Source: Cranoglanis bouderius (lineage: Eukaryota > Chordata > Actinopteri > Siluriformes > Cranoglanididae). Taken from it: 64,000 bases of DNA. The notes below the pieces were generated by a model, which was given only the letters and a program-made list of their open reading frames with translations, ran no database searches and was not told the DNA's origin. Where the stretch lies: assembly GCA_023630585.1 (NCBI GenBank), contig CM042544.1, forward strand, positions 23,245,256 through 23,309,255, read 5' to 3'. Position numbers and translations under genes: made by a program. Of the stretch, positions 1-13,000 are shown one piece after another (the first letter of the stretch is position 1; every line of letters begins with the position of its first letter).

Positions 1-1205
1 CACTAATCTGCCCTAGTCTACAGAAAAAGTAAATTAAATACTACTAGCTCCCACTTTCCTCCATTTCCTTCTGTTTTTTTTCTTCTTTATTTATTGTTTC
101 CAGCTACAGAACAAGGCCACTGTATTAGTTCTGCATTATAATAACTTCAATATTTTCTCATAAACATGGTGGAAATTTTGGTTTGCTTTACAACTTATTA
201 CATCATTCCAGGACAGCTCACAACATGATACACGAACATGCTACTATACTTGGTTTTCTTATTACTGTCGCAGTTTTGAGAGTGCTATATTTGTTTCAGT
301 GCTTTATACAGTGCTGGCCTTCAGTCTGCTTTTCCAGTAAAAATGCAGCCACACCCATTAGCCCAGTGACTCATTATCTCTGGGCATTAGCTCCACACCA
401 CACACACACTCTGTCACACTCTGGCATGCCATCCACTGCTACAACACAATACACACTGACACAAAGTACAACCACCATACAATTTACAAACTTCTAGTCC
501 TCATGAATTAATACTCTTCTTCTTCTTATTATTATTATTATTATTATTATTATACTAAACAGTTGGCTAAACAGTTTTGGCAAAACAATATTTCCCATTG
601 ACAGACTGGACTTGCCATGATGTCAATGAAACCATGGTTGGGTTGCAATAGTAGTATGGAATGTTCTCTTTTAACAAGTATGTTGCATGTTTTTCCACAC
701 TCCCATTCTGGAAAAGATGATTAACAGGCAGCCCCTGTCCACACAGGCTTACACTGTTATTGTAATATGTAAGTTTACAGTGTATGCAGAGCACTTTAAA
801 CTTATGAAACTGTCCAAAAGGTGGTGTTTGGGATAAGGAATTGCATGTAAAGTCTGCAGCATGTATAGTACGTGTAAATTGTATGCATAAATATATAGAC
901 CCTGCTTCCATACAGTTGTACAGAATCTAGTTCTGATTCACAGAACCATTTACATTGTCATGCTTAACATTAATCAGTACAGCCAAAGTTCTCACTTTTC
1001 ACAGTCTGCTGTGATCACTATGCTTCCAATACGAGTTTACTGAAATTCTCAAAGGGGATAAATTTCTCACATATCCAGTGACATCCTAAGGGTCATTCTG
1101 AGGCAGAGTGATAGTCACTAACCCAGAATTTCCTCTGACCTACTTTGCATTTCCTTTGCCTAAGTTCACGTTCCATTATGTATTTTTATTTCTTTTTATT
1201 CCTAC
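1..1205. other. cubn intron, no exon recognised
   Basis: Continuation of the cubn intron after CUB8. I searched the minus strand for a CUB start (Cys-Gly-Gly) or RDG exon and found none. It contains a (TTA)n run at about 522-553. The open frames at 183-497 and 567-911 have no recognisable protein content. Confidence 0.6.
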
Positions 1206-2490
1206 CATTTTGGTACCAGAGCATCCGGAAACCAGTTCTGGAAAGATAGAAATCAGAGTGGAACACAATGTGCAGGCTGGTCCCGGAGGTAGTGTTTGCT
1301 GGAGGAGGTACATCCCCACAGAATCGACCAATTAGAGGAGCTTGTGCATTTGGACCATCATGAAGCTAGGCATACAGAAAGAGATACAGAGATTTTCTTT
1401 TAAAAGCCATGATTTCTTCTGTGTCTGTGTTGGGGGATCATACAGGTACTTAGAGTGCAAATGAATGTAAGAAAATTAAGAAAATCTTAGGTTAGGATAG
1501 AAAATCTGACACTAGTAACAAATCAGAATCTATTAGTAAAAAAAAAATATTCTGTCTTTACTTAAAGCATATTTTTCTTTTTTGTTTTGAGTACAACACC
1601 ATGGAAACAAAATAATGCACTCTATTTTCTTATCCTCACTTTTGAATGAGCACATAAGCACTGAGCACAGAGCACGTGAACACAATGCAACAACTTAGAC
1701 ACATTTTACATTCCAGTGCTGTTGTTTTTTCCTTTGCTGAGCAGAACTGACATATTCCTGGGGGTATGGGTACTGTAAAAACAAAAAGTTCACTGTTGAT
1801 GAAGACTGCCTGAGGAATGAACCTTTGAATGAGCCTACAATAGAAAATCCCCCATTTCTCCTGTGGGCCCCATGATGTCATGGCTGTTTGGATCACCATG
1901 GTGATGAAGGACCAAGTATAAACTCACTCTCACTAACTGAAAGATTCAAAACTTCTGCCAGTGAGTGAGCAAGAATAATTCAGTGACTGCTTTAAGAGAT
2001 CCCAACCAGTGCAGCTCTCTATTATATCACTCAGAGGTTAATAGAATTAGACAAAGATAATGCCAGTCTATAGAATATGGTCCAATATTATAATCAAGGC
2101 TTAGTTTTGTAAATATGCAAGAAGGATGTAACACCAATTCTGAATGTTACATAGAGAGCCTTTCACAGAAAAAATAATCTGACATTTACCTCCAACTCAA
2201 ACTTACCTCCAAGTAGTCATAGATACAGCTAGGTAAGAAACCCTCAAGGTTAAAGGCAGTGAAGGTATAGTTGATGGTGTTGCCCATGGTCACCTGGATG
2301 GTCCAACTGCATCTAGCATCAACTGGATAGTTGTTGGGAAAGTTCTGACTCTCAATCACACCATTGGTCTGGTTGGCAATTACAATACCCTGACAGTCTG
2401 TGAAGGACAGGACAGATCACATTAACAACTGTGACACCCCATGATGTGCAATTATGTGTTTATTTGCCATAAAAAATGATACTGCACACT

Positions 2491-2570
<80 letters not shown>

Positions 2571-4953
2571 CTAGCAGTAAAAGAGTCCTGATAAAAATGC
2601 CACTGTAGAGAAACAAATAAAGGCAGATTTATTGCACCTGATCTCTCAAATGCTAAGCTTAATTTCCACAAATTTCACAGGGGACAAAGAAAAGCCTCCT
2701 GGACATTCTACAGTGCAGAGTGCACCTTCCTGCCAGCTACCCACAGCTGCTTTTTGAAACCAACCTGGCCATTTCTATATTACATTGAAATCGAACAATG
2801 GACCAGAAATGCAGAGGAACTCACTATAGCTACACTAATTCATGAAATGAAATCATTAAAAAATTAAGTGAAACTTGACATAGTTCTTTTATCAAGCATG
2901 TCTGTTCACTTACTAGAAATGTAAGAGGCTACAAAGCCCCCCGCACTGATGATGCTGTCTGTGCGTAGTTTTACATACAGATGCTCTTTGGTGGAGTTAA
3001 TGGTGGCAGGAAGCTGGTTCCCACATAATTTGGCCAACTCATGAGCATTTGTACTGTTTCCATCATATACCTGAAAATGCACACACATATGCAAATAATA
3101 AAATAGTTTAGTGAAACATACTGAATGTTCTTAAACAGTTAAAGTGAAATAAGTGCCTGTTCATACCGCCAGGTAATCATAATAGCAGCCAGTGCTGGAT
3201 TCGAGATGAAAGTCTCCAAAGCTGAGCTGGATCTTACTTCCTGCATTGATTTTAATGTGCCAGTAGCATTCAGCATTGGGGTGGTAGGGCAGGGGGTAGT
3301 TAGGGGACGTGAAACTACCAACACTGGTGGTCAGAGTTCCTCCACAACCTAGTGCATGAATGAGTGCATTAGCAGGAAGGGGTAGGAGTGACAAGACATT
3401 GCAAATATAAGATATGATAGTGCATATATCCATACAGTATATACTGTAGAACATATATAATGGAGTTTTCCAAACATTTTTGGTCTCTTCCAGCTCCCAA
3501 CAAACCTGTACCAGCTATTCAGTGTTATAGATACTGTTCAAGTATTAAGCTCATTATAGCTCCAATAAATAGGCAGAACATTATTGTGCTCATTTAAATA
3601 GAGATCCCCCCCCCCTTTCCCACTTTCCACTGTCAGAACACAGGTCCACATTGACATTATTTATGTACTTCAGTTATTAAGATTTGGAACCCATAATTAA
3701 TTCAAGTGACCAGACAAACTGGCTAATACATATAAACAAACACTCAAAAAAAAAAAAAAATACAACTTTGGTAAGTGTGGGTTTTGATTTCCACTGCTGC
3801 AACAAAATGAAGATCCACTGGTCTAGGGTTCATGAAGGCTGGTTGGGGAAACACTGAAATATGTCAAAAGAAGTTGCAAATACCTGTCTGTGTGCCATCC
3901 CAGTGTGCAGAGAAGCCTTTATAAGTGATTGATGAGTCTGAGTGGAATTTGATCCACAGTCTGTTACTATGTGATAGCACTACAGGCGGAGCCTGGGTTG
4001 AGCAGTATCGACCAATTAGAGGTGATGTTTCGTAGCCTCCATCTCTGCAAGAAAGAAAAGTCTATGTCAGAACATCATTAAGAAAGAAAAATATAATAGA
4101 TACAGGGCATTTTAAAAAGGTGATTTCCACACCTGATTTCCACATAGTCAAGTACGCAGTCGCTGCCACCTTCCAGGTCAAAATCTGTGAAGTTCAGCAT
4201 GATCTGACTATTGACCTCAACTATAATTCTGAAGATGCACTCGCGGCTGTTGGGGTAGTTGTTGGGGTAGTTGGGTGAGGTGAACACTCCAGTTGGAGTT
4301 GTGAACACTGCACTGCAGTCTAGAGACAATGGCAAATGACAGTCAGTGTCTGATGTCCTTAACATACACGTTTGTCAACGCAAAGATGCAAAGGAACATT
4401 TTTATGGTTTATTGTTTATAGTATTATTTAAACACATTGTTAGGTATTATCCATCTAGTTATTTTCATGTCCTACCTGTGCTGGCATTGATTGCGAAATA
4501 ATTCGCTGCAAATCCTTCAGTTGCCATGCTGGAGTCTGTGACAAACAGGACAGTCATGAGGTTGTCAGTGCTGGTCAGTGAGGGAGGAACTGACCGTCCA
4601 CAGTACCTGAGAACAAGAGTGCAAATGGGAGCTAAATGCTAAATGCGTAAAATAATCATAAAATTGTGCTGTGTTATGGTTTTTTTTTGTATCACACCAA
4701 TTGATGTTGACATGCAAATGCTCTCACCTGCCCAGAAGATGCCCAGTCTGAACTGTGCCATTGTCATATACTTCCACATAGTCAAAATCACAGTTAGCAT
4801 GGTACTCCAGGTTGAAGGAGGTAAAAGATAGCCGGATGATATTTCCAGGAGCTACAGCAATGTGCCAGGAGCAGTTGGCACCATGAGGGTAGTTGGTAGG
4901 GTGACCAGGACTAGTAAAGCTACCTGTAGGAGCTGTGAGAGTGTCTCCACAGC
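1206..4953 (-). CDS. cubn: cubn exons 20-27: CUB domains 5-8 (intrinsic factor-B12 binding region)
   Basis: CUB5: 4953-4728 and 4606-4476. CUB6: 4319-4133 and 4044-3884. CUB7: 3348-3167 and 3070-2914. CUB8: 2397-2207 and 1365-1206. In mammalian cubilin CUB5-8 form the binding site for intrinsic factor-cobalamin, so the window ends just after the whole site. Calcium-site residues are visible (FNLE, DFDYVEVYD, RTDS, HSDF). CUB5 and CUB6 have internal introns in phase 2 and at different places from the phase-0 intron of CUB2-4, 7 and 8. CUB6 starts DCSAVF, without the usual GG after the first cysteine. The exon after 1206 is not in the window. Confidence 0.93.
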
Positions 4954-7900
4954 CTGTTTATGAAATCAGATCAATACATTAAGATCTCTGAGAGGTCTAC
5001 ACAGGACATCAACTTTCAACTATTTTACAGCAGGGAACAATCCATATAGTGCAATGCCACTATGATGCATTACCTTCCATAACAGATGCATACTCTGCAG
5101 TGAAGCCATGGTTGCTGACTGAAGCATCAGTACTGAATGCTATATACATGTGTTTCTGTGTGGACTGCAACATACTGGGAACCTGGTTTCCACAATATCG
5201 GCCAATCAAGGGAGAGCTAGACGTAGAACCATCTCTTATCTAAGAAAAAAGACCAGTTGATGATATTTATGACACATTTTTCTTTGTATGCTATGATGTC
5301 CATAAATCTACTACTGTATGTAATGCATTCAGTCAATGAGAAATAGAGAGAAATCCTTTTTGCTTTGTAAAACTATATAGGGAATAAAGGTATGTACCTC
5401 CACATAGTCATATGAGCAACCTGCACTGCCCTCGACATCAAAGGTAAGGAAGCTGAGTGTCACAACGTAACCCGCGGGCTGATTGATGACCCACTCACAC
5501 ATCTTGTTGTGAGGGTAAGGGTCAGGGTGAAGGGGTGTGCGAATCTGGCCTGAGCCTGAGAGAGTTCCTCCACAGCCTGAAAGCGACAAATGTCTTCCTT
5601 TTCAAATCAGGATATAATATTTACACTGTACTCATAGGACATAATGACACTTTGTTAGATTTATTAAAACATCCGGCACCAGTCATACAACTAATACAAC
5701 TCTCAGTTTTTGACTCAGTAGTCATCAAAAGGCATATTTCCTCAACAGTGGCGATTGATGGCATGCATTAAAACTAGCCATGATTGCTTTCACAGTCTCA
5801 GTGGTATAAAAACAAGACTTACTGATTTCATATACAGCCCTAAAGCCAGCAAGGCTGACAGAGCTGTCAGATTTGAAGCGAATCCAAAGGGCATTAGCAG
5901 ATGACAAGATGGGGGCAGGTAGTGTGGTCCCACAATACTTTCCAAAAAGTGGGGCTGTTTCCCCTGGGCCATCACGCACCTGAGACAAGAAATACAGTAC
6001 ACTCTTCTGTTAAAGCACCATTATTTATTATTAGCCATTCTTATAGCTCCCAAAAAAGTCTTTCTCCCTTTCTCCAATCTCTCACATGAACACACAGAAA
6101 CACAAAATACCTCCACATAATCAAATTCACAGCCATTGTGATGTTCCAGTTCCATGTGCGTGAAGTTGAAGGCAACCTGTTCACTTCGAGGCATCCGGAT
6201 CAGATATATACACTGTTTGTTATGTGCATAGTTATTAGGCCAGTTAGGGGAAATGATAATGCCTTGACTTTCTGTATATGTGCCTCCACATCCTGGGTCA
6301 GCTACAACACACAAAGACACAGTTTGTATATTAAAGGTTAAGAAATAAACTTTCTGGTATAATTAAGTCACTGAATGGGTGAATGAGAAGCAGTGTAAAG
6401 AGCTTTGTAGAACCGCTAAGGTTAAAAGGCGCAGACCATTTAATGAAGGAATAAATTAATACATGCATGGAACATTCTTGCAAGCTATTTTCATGAACTT
6501 TGAAATCTCTTCTGGATATCCTTTATCATTTACTAGTCATAACATTTTTTTATAACTACTTTATGAGGCCATGACATGGAAATAAAATGCAGGATATACA
6601 GCTTTACCCATATTTGCTTAGGCATAATTTAACCCTAATTAAACATTTAAATACCAAGAAAAGAGCGGTCAGGTAATTAACACAGCACATTCCGTGTGGA
6701 TATTAGATATAATATCATATAAGTAAAAGAGAAGTCGTATGTGCTGTCACATAATTTTTATAATCCCATTAATCCTGCTGTTGGCATTTGGCTCAACAAT
6801 AACAACCTATACTCACTTTGAGAGGTGGTGTATGTGATATGAAAGCCCTGGTCACTGATAACAAAATCGGAGTGGAAGTGGATCCAGGCACCAGGGCCCG
6901 TGGTCTGCAGTGGTGGTGGAGAACCACTGCTACAGTATCGATTTAGGAGTGGATCCTCAGGGAGCAGCCCGTCTCTGATCTAGAACGCAAAGAGTGAATC
7001 AGTGTGTGGGTTTCAACAAAATCCATGCTTTAAAGACAAAAAATGGTGTTGAAGCTATGCATCTAATGGTCAATTGTTGACCTACTTCAAGATAATCATA
7101 GCTGCAGTCAGAATGGTGCTCAAGACTGAGTGTTCCAAAAGCAAAGGTAATGATCAGCCCTGGACCAACATCTATTGTCCAATAGCAGTCACGGTTTGGT
7201 GGGTAGTTCCCTGGGTAGCCAGGTGATTTGATGTCACCGTAAGGATTGGTCAGATGGCCACCACACACTGGGGACAAAATAAATGAACAAATGAAAGAAT
7301 GAATGAGGTTCACGGTTCAAGGTTCTTTATTTGTCACATACATGTTACATACGTGCGATGTAATGTAGTGAAATGTTTTTCCTTAGTTACTCGTCCCACA
7401 GTGCAATAACAACAGACCAACATCAACTTCTATGATAACATTCTATGATCAAATAGAATGTAGTAAAAATAAAAATAAAAATATAATAGGGTAGGCATGT
7501 TAAATAATATAGAACGAATGAATGAATGTATAAATAAATAAATAAATAAATAAACAAACAAACATCAATAATAATAATAACAACAACAACAACAACAACT
7601 TTAATTATATGACATGCAATATAATCTAAAGGAAAAATATACAACAAAATATCAATTAACAATTTACTTAAGGGCAATATTCATAAGGCTATATGACACC
7701 TAAATAAGCCTTACGTGACAACTGACAAACATACATAAACATTTATAATATAAACATACATGACATACATAAACATTCATAAACGCTTACCCGTTAAATA
7801 AACATACAGTAGGTAATAAAATCAAAATTAGACAGAAAGTCTAAAGAAATGCCAAACAAAAATAATTATTTGAAAAGTGCTAAAAGGGTGTGTGATGATT

Positions 7901-9471
7901 AAGTTGTTGTGGGTGGAATTTACATAGCTTTAGATAAATAATTGTGGTTTAGAAACAGTTAGAATTATAGCTCACTATAATGTAGAGTTGAACACATTAG
8001 GAAATACCTGGTGCTTGGGACTGCCAGGCCACGGTGAAGCCGCCCTTGTTGATTACGTGATCAGAGCGGAACCAGAAATACAAAGAGTTGTGAGAACTGA
8101 AGAGCTCAGCTGGGGCATTAGTGCCACAGTATTTGCCAAGCATGTAGGCAGATGCGCTCTCTCCATCATGGATCTGTAGAAAGTCAAAACTGCACGTGGA
8201 GCTTTGCTCAAGGTCGAAAAAAGGGAATGTGATCCGCAGAATCTGGTAGAGAAACAACAAAGGTACATTTTATTAGTTTCATATCAATTTCATTAGATTC
8301 ATAACATTTCATAACAAAACCAAGTTGTTAGATGTATTTTTATTTGAGTGTCATAGATATTATCACTGACCTTGTCTTCATCAGTTCTGACCACCCAGGC
8401 ACAACTGACCATATGGTCATACTGGTCATGTCCAGGAGTATTGGGATAACTAAACGTACCAGACGGACCCTCCAGGACTCCTCCACATTCTGAACCACAC
8501 ATAAACACAGGTCAAAGACTATCAACAGAGTATCGTCTAAGTAAGTGCAGACACACCAATGAAGAGCACACCTTGTTGTGGAGTCTGGCACTGTGGGCCT
8601 GTCCACTGTGATGTGCACGTACAAATGTAGCCATTAATGCCATCAGTGCAAGTGCCTCCATTTTGGCAGGGGTTACTCGCACACTCGTTAACATTCTGGT
8701 CACAGTTCCGGCCTGTCCAGCCTGGGTCACAGTGGCAGACATATCCAGTGGCTGTGTTCTAGGAAATATAGTTGAAACTGATGTTGGTCATCACACTTCC
8801 AAACAATATGGATAAGCTTAGCAAAGGACAAAAGAGAGAATAAAATGTGACATCCTAAGATGTACACATCCTAAGATATAGTACTGTGCAAAAGTTTTAG
8901 GCACATGCAAAGAAATGCTGTAGCGCAAAGATGCCTTCAAAATAATGAAATGAAATGTTTCTACATTTAAAAAAAATACCTTTAAGAGCAGTAAACAGTA
9001 GTAAATGAAGCAAAGTCAATATTTGGTGTGACAAAAAAATAAAAATTAAAATAGAAATAGTAGTCTCTAGTACAATTAGTGCAGTTTTATAAGGAAATGA
9101 GCTGGTAAGTTTTATTGAGCATCTTGCAGAACCAGACACAGTTCTTCTGGACACTTTGACTTTCGCACTCGCTTCTTATTTTTGCAGCGAAACCCAGCAG
9201 CCTTCATTGTGTTTACTGTCTGAAAAGTGTCTCTTACGTAATACGCTGCTTTCTTTAATGACATACAAACATTTTTCTGTAACATTTAATTTTGTGCTAG
9301 AAAACTAATGTTTGGGAATCTAAAATGTTTTTTGTACTGACTTGATAATGTAGACGTCATAAAATAAAAAAATCTATAACAAAGTTTCTTCTAAGAAAAT
9401 AGGGTGCCTAAAACTTTTGCACAGTACTGTATATACAGTATATATTACATAGAATATATATTAAATAGAAA

Positions 9472-9555
<84 letters not shown>

Positions 9556-10011
9556 GATTTGTAATTTACCTCACACTGGCCATTGACACACGGGTTATTG
9601 GTGCCACAGGTGTCAGTGATCTGAGTACAACCAGCCGGGCCAAAGCCATTCCCCACATAGCCAGGGGGACAAGTGCATGTAGGGATATTGCTGCCTGGAG
9701 GATAGTAGGGCTCTGAATCAGAACGCTAAACTTGACATTATGAATGACAAAACATAAGTATGGTTGTGAAAAAATCCCTATGTATTGTCTATTTATTATC
9801 TATTTCTCTCTATTAAGCACTACAATCTATAGTTAGAGTTGCATGTCGGCAGGCAGATCCATTGTGATAATTATTGCAGAATGACCCATTTTGTTATCAA
9901 GCAACAAATGGCAATGGTGCACTTAAACTGTAAATCCCAATGGCTTAATTTTCACCAAAGTGTCACTGGTCATGTGCTACTGTGCAGAGTGCCTGCTGTA
10001 AAAAATGAGTA

Positions 10012-10058
<47 letters not shown>

Positions 10059-13000
10059 CACCTGGAACAGAGGTACAAGTGGCCAGAGGATAACATCCTC
10101 CATTGTTAGTTGAGCATATGTCAGACTGAGTGCAAGTCTTTCCATCTCCTTCATAACCTATGCAAAGAGAAATTGAGACACTGGTATTACTTCAATGCAT
10201 TTTGTGTAATGTAAAATGGCTTCAGCTGTATTAGTCCTTAAAATCCTGTATCACTATTAAATCCCAAAGCTGCCCATTCACTGAATTGTCAAAGTTCTCC
10301 AAGGCAAATGATGTGAAAAGCAAAGTAATACTAGTCAAAGCTGCCTTTTTTTAAATTTTTTTTATTTTTTTTATACAGTTTCCCCTGCCTATCATATCTA
10401 CTTGATACAGTAGTGTTATTTAAATGAGCATTGTGAAGATGTGATTGGAATAAATGGGAAGAAATAAGTGTATAATCAGGTTATAAGGTGAACTGGATAC
10501 CTGGAGGACACTGTCCACAGTGGAAAGAGCCCATGGTGTTGAGACAGGGCACCACTGGGGAGGTAGAACATCCCCCGTTGTTCGTTTCACACTCATTCAC
10601 GTCCTGACAGCTGTAGCCATTGCCCTGCCAGCCTGGATGGGTGACACAGGAATGATACCCAAATCATTCCATGTAACAGGACTGATATTACTCCAAATGA
10701 TGTTTGTATATCCTATGTTTGTATGCCCAATGGGTTAGCATTTGTGAACAGATGGCATAGAGTCCTGCACTAGACCAGAATTCAAATGTATTACATACAC
10801 TAGAATAATAATGCTAATCTATGATTAGTACATTAGAATAACAATTCATTCATTAGGACAAAATGGACATCTTTATAAATGAGCAAAATGGAGCCTAGAT
10901 TAGTACTCATACTCAGAAGTTTCTCACGCATGACTCCAGAGAAACCCGTCCCATGTCTCACCTGCTGGACAAGCACCACAGAAGAAGGAGCCTAGAGTGT
11001 TGAAGCACTGTACAGGGGGATTAGTGGAGCAGGGCTTGTTGGGGAGGCTACACTCATCCACATCAGCTGTGCATGCAGAGCTGCCAGGAGGAGACATCCA
11101 CCCAGCATCACAGATGCACTTATATTTGGGCTGTTGAGAGAGAAAGTAAAACGAAATGCAGAGGGTAAAGTATATATTGGAAACCAGTTAAAAAAAAAAA
11201 AAACTGCTGACACCTTTGAAAGTGAGATCTCAAATCTCAAGTGCTACACTTAAGACAGCTCAAAATGCTCTCAAGTGTGTTATTAAAAGGATTCTTGACC
11301 ATCATTAATTTAAAAAAAAAATAATAATAATAATAATAATAAAAAATTCTAAATAGCAACATTGATTAAGAGGAAAATGTAATTCCAATGCTTTCTATGC
11401 CCTTAAAGGAAAAATCCACCCTCATCCACCCAGTTTTACTTTGGTTAGCAGTTTCCCACGTTACCCACAATGTCATTCGACTATTCGAATTATCTCTCAC
11501 TTTGTCTCTACCTAAAGAGACCAATCCAACAGCACTTTTCCCCTTTAGTTTGTTTTTGTTTTCCATAATTCTACAGTGGATTTCTCATTAATATAAAACT
11601 GAACATCACTGGAAAATGGTGAGTGACGAGGAGCTAACAGCAAAACCTGACTGTTACCACTTATGTTTGAGATCGCTGAAGTTTTTCTGCTATTAAATGC
11701 CACTGTAACTGCTCTAGCAATGTGGTCCTGTGACATCACAGTAGCACACACTCTCTACCTTTTAACAGGAGTAACAAAAATACATTACCAATCAACAAAT
11801 TAGCACCGGATTCGCTTATGACGAATATTTCAATATAATCATGTTTCATGTGTTTCAGGGTGGATTTCTCCTTTAACAATACCATCCATGTAATTCTCCA
11901 GAAAAATATAGGGGTATGTGTCTTAACAGTAAATTAGACAAATCTTCAACATACAGTACTGTGCAAAAGTTTTAGGCTCCCTATTTTTTTGTAGTACAAA
12001 CTTTGTTATAGATTTTGTATTTTATGACTTCTACATTATCAAGTCAGTACAAAAAACCATTTTAGATTCGTATCGATTTGTATGTCATTAAAGAAAGCAG
12101 CATATTACTTAAGAGACACTTTTCAGACAGTAAACACAATGAAGGCTGCTGGGTTTTGCTGCAAAAATAAGAAGCGAGTGCGAAAGTCAAAGTGTCCAGA
12201 AGAACTGTGTCTGGTTCTGCAAGATGCTCAATAAAACTTACCAGCTCATTTCCTTATGAAACTGCACATACTATTTTTTATTTTTTTGTCACACCAAATA
12301 TCGGCTTCGTTTAATTTATTACTGTTTACTGCTCTTTACGGTATTTTTTTTTAAATGTAGAAACATTTAATTTCATTAATTTGAAGGCATCTTTGCTCTA
12401 CAGCATTTCTTTGCGTGTGCCTTAAAACTTTTGCACAGTACTGTAATTCAGCAACCTCTAGTGTATTGCTGTATGCAGTTTATTATATTTATATGCATTA
12501 TCCATCACCGATTATTACCTCGTTAGGTGTTACTCTGTCAGAATCAATGCACACCCCATGAACACACAAGTCCTGACTCCCCCCTGCGCAGTCATCATAG
12601 CGAGAGGTGCAGTGGGGTCCATACCACTCCGGCAGACAATTACAACTAGAATGAAAGACAAAAACAGTAAGAAAGAGTAAGATCAAAACACCATGATGAA
12701 GGCTATTCAGTCGAAGAAGTGATGGCAGGGATCAAGAAGCATGTTACGTGTAAGATCCAGGAGTGTTAACACATGTGGCTCCATTCTGGCAGCCCTGAGT
12801 GGTTCCAGCGTAGATCTGACACTCGTTCACATCCACAGCACAGGTGGGACCCTAACATGACACAACAGGCTCAGGATCAGTGCAGTGCAGATACTTAAAA
12901 TGATATGAGTGTGTGTCATTTAGAGCCGTCATACCTGCCAGTTCTGAGGGCAGAGGCAGTGAAAGGAGTCCAAAAGGTTTAGGCAAGTCCCAGTGTTCTG

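Noticed and set aside
183..911. Open frames at the left edge (183-497 plus, 567-911 minus)
   Set aside because: No recognisable domains, composition like the surrounding intron, and inside the cubn intron; treated as chance.
1108..1335. Plus-strand open frame
   Set aside because: It is antisense to the second CUB8 exon of cubn, whose minus-strand translation is clearly conserved.
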